DNA of 7,626 nucleotides from Lachnoclostridium sp. UBA739 (GTDB taxonomy: Bacteria > Bacillota_A > Clostridia > Lachnospirales > Lachnospiraceae). This document shows positions 1-6,214 of this stretch, piece by piece. The first letter of the stretch is position 1; each line of letters begins with the position of its first letter. The notes below the pieces were generated by a model. That model saw only the letters and a program-made list of their open reading frames with translations. It was not told the DNA's origin and made no database searches. The translations under genes were made by a program, and so were the position numbers. The DNA lies in assembly GCA_002297865.1 (NCBI GenBank), contig DBKX01000211.1:3472-11097 (forward strand), given 5' to 3'.

Positions 1-467
1 TGGTCATGCTTCTCATCTTCATGCTCGTCAAAAGCTTCATCAAGCTCATGGTCATCCACTTCTTCATGGTCATGATGATGACCTTCTGCTGGTTCTAAAA
101 GGGCAATTCCAGCACTCGCATTAATTACTGTCAAATCTGGATATTTGGCTACGACATCTTCAATAAAACCTTCCATGCCCCCGCCATTCATTACAAATAC
201 ATCCGCACCTTCCAGTTTTCTCATATCATTTGTGGTCAACTGATAATCATGCAAACAGCCAGAATGATTCTCTGTTAAATTAATTACCTTTACTCCATCG
301 ATGCCATCCGTAACATTCTTCGTTGCAATGTAGGTGGGATAAAAACTTGTAACAATTGTAAATGTATCATCCTCCAATGCTACCTGCGGATTTAACACTT
401 TCGTAATCCCTACACTAGCCAATAAAACTACAGCTAAAATACAGATTACCATAATAAACTTTTTCAT
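1..467 (-). CDS. znuA: Metal (probably zinc) ABC transporter substrate-binding protein, C-terminus cut off by window edge
   Basis: Only the first 155 codons lie in the window. The product should be the extracellular metal-capture subunit of a ZnuABC/AdcABC-type (cluster A-I) zinc importer. Seen: a basic start and hydrophobic segment (about residues 2-21), the family's early strand (TIVTSFYPTYI, about 38-48), and the first metal-ligand region GCLHDYQLTTNDM (about 76-88), whose HDY matches the conserved HxY/HDY zinc histidine. An acidic, histidine-rich stretch begins near residue 127 (EGHHHDHEE) and continues to the edge with at least seven His among many Asp/Glu; such loops are typical of zinc-specific family members. 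The hydrophobic segment has no cysteine in a lipobox position (it ends LLASVG), so lipid anchoring is not supported. The ATG lies 8 bases after the upstream stop, with only a modest AGGAAGAG ribosome site (481-488), suggesting translational coupling. Permease and ATPase genes would be expected further left. Manganese specificity is not excluded. Confidence 0.9.
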   Translation of the reverse strand, partial: MKKFIMVICILAVVLLASVGITKVLNPQVALEDDTFTIVTSFYPTYIATKNVTDGIDGVKVINLTENHSGCLHDYQLTTNDMRKLEGADVFVMNGGGMEGFIEDVVAKYPDLTVINASAGIALLEPAEGHHHDHEEVDDHELDEAFDEHEDEKHD

Positions 468-475
468 GTATTAAC

Positions 476-1330
476 TTACTCTCTTCCTAAAAAATATGCG
501 ACGCAAAAACCTGCACCAAATGTAATTGCACTTATTATAATACTTGACACGTTCACTGAACTTATACTTGTCTGCATAATAATTACAAATGGAGAAGCTA
601 TTATTAAACCAAGAATTGCACTATACGTAAGTGATTCATAATGCTTCAGTAACAGTTCAATTAACTTCGCAACATAATAAATACCTATAAGGACCCCGAT
701 TCCAAATGGAAACAGAATCAAACACTGGTTAAAGAAAGCACCAAAATTTCCACTTACTAATGATTTAACCGTAAGAGTCACCGCTTCAATAACTGGAGTA
801 TAAAAACCTAATAACATTAAAATCATAGATCCGCTCACACCTGGAATTACCATCGTTGCAGCTGCAATAATACCTACAAAGAATAAACGAATCACCATCG
901 GTGCAGATAAAACCAATGTAACATCAGTTGCGCTCTTGCCATTTAACCATTGTAGTAAGAATATTAATGCAAAAAATAACACAAATACAATTCCATTACC
1001 AGCATTCAGCTTGCTGCCTTTCATTTTTCCAATCATCATTGGAAGTCCACCTAAAATCAACCCTATAAATGCCAAAGCAGTTGGCATCGGATGATTCGCA
1101 AACAAATATTCAATCGCAAATGATAACCCTACAATACCCAAGGCCATGCCTATCGCATATGGAAACAGTGTCAACAGACTCTTCTTCCACTGCTTAAAAA
1201 TATTAGTTACACAAGAGATAATTTTATCATATATCCCCATGGAAACCATCATAGTTCCACCGCTAACTCCTGGGATCGCATTGGCTACTCCAATTAGTAC
1301 CCCTCTTAAAATATCTTTAATAACATTCAT
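476..1330 (-). CDS. popT: DUF368 family membrane protein, PopT-type undecaprenyl-phosphate translocase
   Basis: This 284-residue, very hydrophobic protein has about eight or more membrane segments. It carries the DUF368 hallmark twice: PGVSGGT at residues 20-26 and PGVSGS at 163-168, each after a short amphipathic segment, as expected of the family's inverted internal duplication. DUF368 proteins (PopT) have been shown to return undecaprenyl phosphate, the lipid carrier for peptidoglycan and other wall polymers, across the cytoplasmic membrane; the role here is by homology. I set the start at ATG 1330. A TTG at 1337-1339 would add three codons, but it directly abuts the ribosome site GAAAGG (1340-1345), whereas the ATG sits an ideal 9 bases away. 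The gene begins 17 bases after hydE and ends 8 bases before the ZnuA-like gene, so it is probably co-transcribed with both. No truncation is seen; length is normal for the family. Confidence 0.92.
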   Translation of the reverse strand: MNVIKDILRGVLIGVANAIPGVSGGTMMVSMGIYDKIISCVTNIFKQWKKSLLTLFPYAIGMALGIVGLSFAIEYLFANHPMPTALAFIGLILGGLPMMIGKMKGSKLNAGNGIVFVLFFALIFLLQWLNGKSATDVTLVLSAPMVIRLFFVGIIAAATMVIPGVSGSMILMLLGFYTPVIEAVTLTVKSLVSGNFGAFFNQCLILFPFGIGVLIGIYYVAKLIELLLKHYESLTYSAILGLIIASPFVIIMQTSISSVNVSSIIISAITFGAGFCVAYFLGRE

Positions 1331-1339
1331 ATTTTTCAA

Positions 1340-1345
1340 CCTTTC
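1340..1345 (-). promoter_or_regulatory. Ribosome binding site that decides the popT start
   Basis: The minus strand reads GAAAGG immediately before TTG and 9 bases before ATG. Zero spacing rules out the TTG as initiator, so ATG at 1330 is the start. Confidence 0.75.
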
Positions 1346-1347
1346 TT

Positions 1348-2382
1348 TTATTTGGCTACAGAATCGCCTCGTTCTGTAACCACTTCATATCCAACAGAAG
1401 CAATTCTTTTTCTTAGACAATCTGCACACTCTGCTGCTTCTTCTCCTGTGCAGATTTTATGATTATATAATTCATACTTTTTCCGCACCTTTACTGGAGA
1501 AAGATTCGGCATTACCACATTGGCTCCAGCCTCTATCCCCAGCTCTCTTCCCCTTGGGTGCACCGTCCCAAGAGCAGTCGTTGCTGGAAGATTGGCTTTT
1601 GGAAGAATAATTCTAAGAATAGAGAGCAGCAAGAGTGTTTTTTCAAGGGAACCAGGTTGGGCGTTAGCAAACCTAGTATCATGATGAGGAATAAACGGTC
1701 CTATTCCTACCATATGTGGTTTAAGTTCTCGCAAAAAAACCAGATCTTCAGCAAGAGATTCATCTGTCTGACCTGGTGAACCTACCATAAATCCAGCCCC
1801 TGTTTCATATCCAAGTTCTTTTAGAGTATACAAGCAGTTCTTTCGATTTGCAAGGCTCATTGTCTTTGGATGGAGCATTCTATAATGTTCTTCATTGGCA
1901 GTCTCATGACGTAATAGATACCGATCTGCCCCTGCTTGCTTATATCTTAGATAAGAAGTCTTGCTTTTTTCACCAATCGACAGGGTAACTGCACTTTCTG
2001 GATACTGCTTTTTGATTTTCTTTACAATATCCACTATCTTATCGTCTGCAAAAAACGGGTCCTCTCCCCCTTGCAAGACAAAGGTACGAAATCCTAGTTT
2101 CCACCCTGCATCACAGCACTCAAGTATTTCTTCCATAGTGAGTCTGTACCTTTCTGCATCACCATTAGAAGCTTGAATTCCACAATAATAGCAATTGTTT
2201 TTACAGTAATTTGTAAACTCAATTAAACCTCTTACAAAGACCTTGTTACCATAATACTGTTTCCTTAATTCTACAGCCTTCTCCTGCAATCTAAGCCTTT
2301 GTTCTTCTGTACAGTTCCCAAGCAAGGCGACATATTCATCCTTACTTAAAAATCCCTGTTTTATTAATTTTTCAACCAACAT
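1348..2382 (-). CDS. hydE: [FeFe]-hydrogenase H-cluster radical SAM maturase HydE
   Basis: HydE is a radical S-adenosylmethionine enzyme that, with HydF and HydG, builds the 2Fe subcluster of the [FeFe]-hydrogenase active site in the cytoplasm. The 344-residue product has the radical-SAM cluster motif CX3CX2C (C60, C64, C67, in NYCKNNCYYCG), preceded by the HydE-like RGLIEFTNY, then the GGEDP SAM-binding loop (about 105-109) and the barrel strands GAGFMVGSPGQT and VGIGPFIPHHDT. A C-terminal CX7CX2C set (C311, C319, C322) matches the second, auxiliary iron-sulfur site found in many HydE proteins; this argues against the related PylB or BioB. Length is typical. The ATG has the ribosome site AAGGG (2389-2393) 6 bases upstream. 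The gene lies 34 bases after hisC and 17 before popT, so it is likely in their operon. No hydF, hydG or hydrogenase gene is in the window. Confidence 0.96.
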   Translation of the reverse strand: MLVEKLIKQGFLSKDEYVALLGNCTEEQRLRLQEKAVELRKQYYGNKVFVRGLIEFTNYCKNNCYYCGIQASNGDAERYRLTMEEILECCDAGWKLGFRTFVLQGGEDPFFADDKIVDIVKKIKKQYPESAVTLSIGEKSKTSYLRYKQAGADRYLLRHETANEEHYRMLHPKTMSLANRKNCLYTLKELGYETGAGFMVGSPGQTDESLAEDLVFLRELKPHMVGIGPFIPHHDTRFANAQPGSLEKTLLLLSILRIILPKANLPATTALGTVHPRGRELGIEAGANVVMPNLSPVKVRKKYELYNHKICTGEEAAECADCLRKRIASVGYEVVTERGDSVAK

Positions 2383-2416
2383 AACATGCCCTTCTCAATG
2401 AATTAACTGACGACCT

Positions 2417-3478
2417 TTAAGCTGGAAGTATTTCTTTCAGTGCCTCTAGAAGCTGCTTCATTTGCTCATCAGTTCCAATTGTAATTCGAAGATAATTGTC
2501 AATTCTGTCTTTATCGAAATGTCTTACATAGATTTTTCTTTGCTGCAGTTTCTCAAAGATTTCTTTCGCTGACACCGTCTTATGTGTGACAAAGAGGAAG
2601 TTTGTACTGGAATCGAAACAAGTGAATCCCAAACCTTCTAACTCTCCTTTTGCCCACTCACGAGTCTTTATAATCTTATCAATTGTTTCATAAAAATAAT
2701 CTGTGTCTCTTACTGATTCTGCTCCTAACTTAATGGTAAGCATATTCATTGTGTAAGAGTTATAAGAGAATTTTACATTATTCAATGCATGAATCAGTTC
2801 TTCACTTGCGATTGCATATCCAATACGAAGTCCTGCTAGTGAACGTGATTTTGAAAATGTCTGAACAACAACTAGATTGTCATACTCATTAAGCAGCGAA
2901 ATTGCACTTTCACCACCAAAGTCTACATATGCCTCATCCACAATTACAATAACATCACGGTTGTGATTAAGAATATCACGTATAACGTCTAAACCAGCTG
3001 CAATCGATGTAGGTGCGTTAGGATTGGCGATTACTACACCGCCATTCTCTTTATAATAATCTTCCTTCACGATGTGGAATTGTTCATCCAATTTTGGGCA
3101 TTCGTATGGAATACGGTATAAATCTGCCCAAACATCATAAAAGGAATATGTAATGTCTGGAAACAGAATTGGTTTCTGCGAATTGAAATAAGTTAAAAAA
3201 CACATCCCCAAAACATCATCAGACCCAACCCCCACAAACACCTGCGAGGATTTTACATGTTTAAAATGTGCAATTTCATCTATCAGTTCATCTGCATTAA
3301 GTGCAGGATAAAGTCGTAAGTTGCTCATTTCAAATTCTTCCATTGCTTTTACAACACCTGGCGCTGGAGGGTATGGATTCTCATTTGCATTCAGTTTTGT
3401 AACACTATAATCTTTTGGCTGATAGCCAGCCACATATGGGTGTTCAATCGTTCTAATATTTTTTTCCCATGCCTTCAT
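2417..3478 (-). CDS. hisC: Histidinol-phosphate aminotransferase
   Basis: This pyridoxal-phosphate enzyme of fold type I normally converts imidazole-acetol phosphate plus glutamate to histidinol phosphate in histidine synthesis. The 353-residue protein shows the family order: substrate/N-terminal loop LNANENPYPP (29-38), GVGSDD (83-88), ANPNAPTS with the cofactor-contacting N154, DEAYVDF with D181 and Y184, the lysine that forms the Schiff base (K210 in TFSKSRSLAGLRIGYA) with phosphate-binding R218, and the C-terminal carboxylate-binding arginine in NYLRITIG (R331). Length is standard. It is the first gene after the promoter at 3504-3532 and leads a probable operon with hydE, popT and znuA. 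The ATG has GAAAGG (3489-3494) 10 bases upstream. No other his genes are present. Because HisC-like enzymes can also act on aromatic amino acids or other phosphate esters, the exact substrate is inferred only from the family. Confidence 0.93.
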   Translation of the reverse strand: MKAWEKNIRTIEHPYVAGYQPKDYSVTKLNANENPYPPAPGVVKAMEEFEMSNLRLYPALNADELIDEIAHFKHVKSSQVFVGVGSDDVLGMCFLTYFNSQKPILFPDITYSFYDVWADLYRIPYECPKLDEQFHIVKEDYYKENGGVVIANPNAPTSIAAGLDVIRDILNHNRDVIVIVDEAYVDFGGESAISLLNEYDNLVVVQTFSKSRSLAGLRIGYAIASEELIHALNNVKFSYNSYTMNMLTIKLGAESVRDTDYFYETIDKIIKTREWAKGELEGLGFTCFDSSTNFLFVTHKTVSAKEIFEKLQQRKIYVRHFDKDRIDNYLRITIGTDEQMKQLLEALKEILPA

Positions 3479-3503
3479 ATTACCACAACCTTTCGTCAGC
3501 TTT

Positions 3504-3532
3504 ATTATAAATTACCAAATACTGAAATACAA
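3504..3532 (-). promoter_or_regulatory. Sigma-A-type promoter for the hisC-hydE-popT-znuA operon
   Basis: On the minus strand, TTGTAT (3527-3532) is followed by exactly 17 bases and a perfect TATAAT (3504-3509). Transcription would start near 3497, leaving a short leader of about 19 bases that contains the hisC ribosome site. The -35 box matches the consensus at only three of six positions. No operator-like repeat or riboswitch fits in the short leader. Confidence 0.75.
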
Positions 3533-3576
3533 GTTATATTTGTCATATCGAACGCAAGGAAACTCCAAATAATATC

Positions 3577-3613
3577 AAAATACTCCATAAACATCTCTTT
3601 GCTTATGGAGTAT
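3577..3613 (-). terminator. Probable rho-independent terminator of the TIM-barrel gene
   Basis: A perfect 11-bp inverted repeat (3580-3590 with 3603-3613; arms ATACTCCATAA and TTATGGAGTAT) encloses a 12-base loop. It starts 11 bases after the stop of the 3625-4296 gene. On the minus strand the stem runs into UUUU and then GAUAUU, a short and imperfect U-tract, and the stem has few G-C pairs, so termination may be partial. On the plus strand a run of six T follows only after an 8-base gap, and no plus-strand gene needs it. Confidence 0.65.
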
Positions 3614-3624
3614 CCAAGTCTTTT

Positions 3625-4296
3625 TTAAACATTATAATCTTCATGACGATATTTCGTCATCAACTCACGAAAAATTTGACCATTTGATGGCGGAGTATAA
3701 GTGATTGCATTGGCGCCGGCTTCAATTGTTTCTAAAATACTTTCGTCCGTTGGACCACCTGTTGCAATGATTGGAACGTGTGGAAAATCTTTTCGAATGC
3801 TTCGAACTACATCCGCGGTTCTGCTTGCACAAGATACATTTAATATGCCGGCTCCGTTCTCTATACGTTTTCCTATATCCGTCCTATCAGAAGCAACCGT
3901 TACCACAATCGGTATCTCTATCTTCTCATTTAAATATCGAAGAGTTTCATTGGGTGTTGGAGCATTCACCACAACCCCCATTGCTCCTTGAAACTCTGCA
4001 TCTTCTGCTAGATTAACCACGCGTTTTCCTGTAGTCGTTCCGCCACCCACACCGCAAAATACCGGGACATCCGAACAATTTATAATAGAATGTGTAATGA
4101 TTGGCTGCGGAGTAAATGGGTATACTGCAATTACCGCATTGGCATTACAATTTCTGATAATTGCTACATCTGTTGTGAATATTAATGACTTTACTAATTT
4201 TCCAAATATTCTGATACCGCTTACCTGGTCAATCACCTTTGGCACACGGATCATATGTCTTCTTAAATTTCCATCAATCTCTGGTATTTCTTTCAT
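3625..4296 (-). CDS. Uncharacterised TIM-barrel protein with phosphate-binding-type loops
   Basis: I do not recognise a characterised function. The 223-residue soluble protein alternates beta strands and helices as in a (beta/alpha)8 barrel: SLIFTTDVAII (37-47), AVIAVYPFTPQPI (54-66), VPVFCGVGGGTTTGKR (77-92), GAMGVVVNAPTPNE (104-117), IPIVVTVASDRTD (128-140), GAGILNVSCA (148-157), VPIIATGGPTDESI (174-187) and ANAITYTPPS (195-204). The late glycine-rich ATGGPTDES loop resembles the phosphate-binding loops of NanE, ThiG or TrpF-type barrels, but the early GVGGGTTTGKR loop and the YPFTPQP and NAPTPNE motifs are not those of any one enzyme I can name. Automated labels such as hydrolase or epimerase would be guesses. 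It has no signal peptide or membrane segment. The ATG has AAGGAT (4305-4310) upstream at good spacing. With its own promoter (4330-4358) and a terminator behind it, it appears to be a single-gene unit. Confidence 0.88.
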   Translation of the reverse strand: MKEIPEIDGNLRRHMIRVPKVIDQVSGIRIFGKLVKSLIFTTDVAIIRNCNANAVIAVYPFTPQPIITHSIINCSDVPVFCGVGGGTTTGKRVVNLAEDAEFQGAMGVVVNAPTPNETLRYLNEKIEIPIVVTVASDRTDIGKRIENGAGILNVSCASRTADVVRSIRKDFPHVPIIATGGPTDESILETIEAGANAITYTPPSNGQIFRELMTKYRHEDYNV

Positions 4297-4329
4297 ATTA
4301 ACCCATCCTTATCTATTTGGAGTTCTTCT

Positions 4330-4358
4330 ATCATAATATGATTATCCCACTTTTTCAA
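4330..4358 (-). promoter_or_regulatory. Near-consensus sigma-A promoter for the TIM-barrel gene
   Basis: The minus strand has TTGAAA (4353-4358), 17 bases, then TATGAT (4330-4335), each one mismatch from the vegetative consensus at ideal spacing. Predicted start is near 4322, giving a leader of about 26 bases with the ribosome site AAGGAT. It lies in the 94-base gap after the Csp-like gene, which has no clear terminator, so some read-through may add to this promoter. Confidence 0.8.
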
Positions 4359-4390
4359 CGTAATTTTCAATTGTTTTTCCGTCTTCTTTT

Positions 4391-6100
4391 CTAAGATCTA
4401 AGTCTTTCAAATATGGAGAAAATATCAATTTCCCCATATCCCCACTCACGGTTGGGATAAACAATGTCTCTTTCTTTCGCACCAATGACTAGATATTGCC
4501 TTATTGCATTGGAATTAGCATCTATATCATTTTCTTGAATAACCGCCCATTCCATCAAAAGTGTCGCAATACCTGCCGCCACTGCTGCTGACACACTAGA
4601 TCCCGTTAACCTGCCAAACCGGTTATTCAAAAGTGGTCCAAATATTTCAACTCCTGGTGCTGCCACTGCTGGCTGCACTCTGCCACTACGAGTAAATCCT
4701 CTTCCCGAATGGATATAGATACTATCTGTCTGACTGTTATAAACCGATACGGTTGCAATCGTTAAGGCATTTCCAGGATCTGTTATGGTTACATCTGGTT
4801 CAGAACGATTAAAATACGTTGTGTTTCCTATAAAATTGTCAAGAGGAAGCCACATACTAAAACTGCTCGGCATAGGACCACGGTTATATGCCCTAATCTT
4901 CCAGATTCCTCTTGCCGGTGCAGCAAACCGCATAAACACAAGCATATCTCCAGACCCTTCCTCAACAAGGAAATATACAATGGTTACAACTGTTTTCTCC
5001 AACACAAAACGCACCGTTTCCTTTTTCCCCAGTCTTGGCTGAATTTCATTAATTACCTCTCCACTAGGTGAAGTTAAGCCAATGGCAAATAGTGCTGGTG
5101 TAGATGCCCAAAGTTCAGTGGTAAATCCCGACACTCCATCTCCCACATTTACTTCAATTTCCTCATTCGCACCAGATAAAATGGTATTACTTTGATAGTG
5201 ATGTCCTCTATTCCCCTCATTTCCTGTGCCACACACAAAACTTACTCCAGCTGTATATCCCACTGAATCAATATATCGACTTAACGGACTTGAACCATTG
5301 TGATCCCCCGCACTAGTACCAACACCAAAGCAGATAACAATTGGCCTGGTAAATTGTTTTGCCTTTTTTAACAAATAGGATACTGCTGCCAGAACATCAT
5401 TTTCTGCAAAGCAATCAACTTCCTGGTCAACCAAAAAGAATTCTCTTAATTTATTCCTTGCCTGTCTAAGCTTTACTACAACAATGCCAGCGTCAGGTGC
5501 AATTCCCGAGAAATCATTTGCTTCATCAATGTTTCCCGCTGCAACACCAGCCATAAATGTCCCATGGCCATTTTCATCGATTGACGGAACAATATCCAAT
5601 GGATTATTGCTTTGCAGTGCCTGATTAATCTGTTCTTCTGTATATTCAGAACCATACGGAAACTCTGAAGGTGTTGTTCCGGTCAAAATCGTTTGATCCC
5701 AAATCGATACGATTCTTGTGGTTCCGTCCTCATTTCTAAAAAGCGGATTACGATAGTCAATACCCGTATCTAAAAAGCCAATTAAGACGCCCTGTCCATA
5801 AAGGTCAATATAGGGCTGCCTACGAAGCCTCTGTACCCCTGTTTCTTCTATGACGGACGTGTCTAATAGCCCATACATTTTTGGAATGGAACGGTATGTA
5901 TCAAATCGAGATATGACACTTGCATTTCCAATATAAATATAAACAATCGCCTGCCTTGGGCTCAGTATTACATAACAAACAGGATTATATTTATCAATTA
6001 CCAGTTGAAAATCACCATAGTAGTCTATTAATAGCGGTATGTATTCTTCTGAATATATGGCATCTTTACATGTTTGAGGATCAAATTGTGGTGTATCCAA
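4391..6100 (-). CDS. CspB-like S8 (subtilisin family) serine protease, probable spore-germination type
   Basis: The 569-residue protein is a subtilase with an intact triad: D111 in GFLDTGID, H179 in ENGHGTFMAG, and S502 in TGSSVSAAVAAG (a variant of the usual GTSMAAP). The oxyanion asparagine is N294 in GTGNEGN. Residues 1 to about 95 look like a prodomain. About 305-450, between N294 and the serine block, is a beta-rich insertion resembling the jelly-roll domain of clostridial CspB. Csp proteases activate the cortex hydrolase SleC during spore germination; that role is inferred from architecture, length (CspB is about 565 residues) and the lack of a signal peptide. Clostridia carry several paralogues of unclear function, so a different intracellular substrate is possible. 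The start is TTG at 6098-6100, supported by GGGAG 6 bases upstream; the next in-frame Met is near residue 75. No partner csp or sleC gene is visible. Confidence 0.9.
   Translation of the reverse strand: MDTPQFDPQTCKDAIYSEEYIPLLIDYYGDFQLVIDKYNPVCYVILSPRQAIVYIYIGNASVISRFDTYRSIPKMYGLLDTSVIEETGVQRLRRQPYIDLYGQGVLIGFLDTGIDYRNPLFRNEDGTTRIVSIWDQTILTGTTPSEFPYGSEYTEEQINQALQSNNPLDIVPSIDENGHGTFMAGVAAGNIDEANDFSGIAPDAGIVVVKLRQARNKLREFFLVDQEVDCFAENDVLAAVSYLLKKAKQFTRPIVICFGVGTSAGDHNGSSPLSRYIDSVGYTAGVSFVCGTGNEGNRGHHYQSNTILSGANEEIEVNVGDGVSGFTTELWASTPALFAIGLTSPSGEVINEIQPRLGKKETVRFVLEKTVVTIVYFLVEEGSGDMLVFMRFAAPARGIWKIRAYNRGPMPSSFSMWLPLDNFIGNTTYFNRSEPDVTITDPGNALTIATVSVYNSQTDSIYIHSGRGFTRSGRVQPAVAAPGVEIFGPLLNNRFGRLTGSSVSAAVAAGIATLLMEWAVIQENDIDANSNAIRQYLVIGAKERDIVYPNREWGYGEIDIFSIFERLRS
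4411..4439 (-). other. Hairpin inside the 3' end of the Csp-like coding sequence
   Basis: In the minus-strand RNA an 11-bp stem (4429-4439 with 4411-4421, one G-U pair) closes a 7-base loop, ending 17 bases before the stop codon. It has no U-tract, so it is not a standard terminator. It is the only strong hairpin at this gene end and could protect the mRNA 3' side, or be chance. Confidence 0.4.
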
Positions 6101-6106
6101 TTTTTT

Positions 6107-6111
6107 CTCCC
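6107..6111 (-). promoter_or_regulatory. Ribosome binding site supporting the TTG start of the Csp-like gene
   Basis: The minus strand reads GGGAG, then six A, then TTG. Spacing of 6 bases is good, and no in-frame ATG lies near, so the TTG is the best start. Confidence 0.75.
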
Positions 6112-6129
6112 GCCAATCTATTTTTTTCT

Positions 6130-6158
6130 ATTATATGCAAAGAACACAAAAGTAACAC
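6130..6158 (-). promoter_or_regulatory. Candidate promoter of the Csp-like gene, sigma factor uncertain
   Basis: The minus strand has a perfect TATAAT (6130-6135), 17 bases after a poor -35 GTGTTA (6153-6158, three of six matches). The same -10 region reads CATATAAT (6130-6137), which fits the -10 of sporulation factor sigma-E, but I see no convincing sigma-E -35. A sporulation promoter would suit a Csp protease; a vegetative one is equally compatible. Predicted start is near 6123, giving a leader of about 22 bases. Confidence 0.5.
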
Positions 6159-6174
6159 CATTTTGATGTCACCT

Positions 6175-6209
6175 AAAAAGAGGTATGCATATCTGTACAC
6201 ATACCTCTT
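6175..6209 (-). terminator. Rho-independent terminator of clpX
   Basis: A perfect 10-bp inverted repeat (6178-6187 with 6200-6209; arms AAGAGGTATG and CATACCTCTT) with a 12-base loop begins 5 bases after the clpX stop. On the minus strand the stem ends in a run of five U. The opposite strand has no T-run, so it acts for clpX only and separates it from the Csp-like gene. Confidence 0.85.
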
Positions 6210-6214
6210 AATTA

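Noticed and set aside
10..80. GAT/CAT-rich stretch at the left edge as a DNA repeat
   Set aside because: It is explained by His/Asp/Glu codons of the acidic His-rich loop in the ZnuA-like protein; units are irregular.
1331..1339. TTG start adding three codons to the DUF368 gene
   Set aside because: It directly abuts the GAAAGG ribosome site with zero spacing, while the ATG at 1330 is 9 bases away and gives the usual family N-terminus.
3603..3626. Plus-strand terminator using the 3580-3613 hairpin and the T-run at 3621-3626
   Set aside because: The T-run is separated from the stem by 8 bases, and no plus-strand gene lies upstream.
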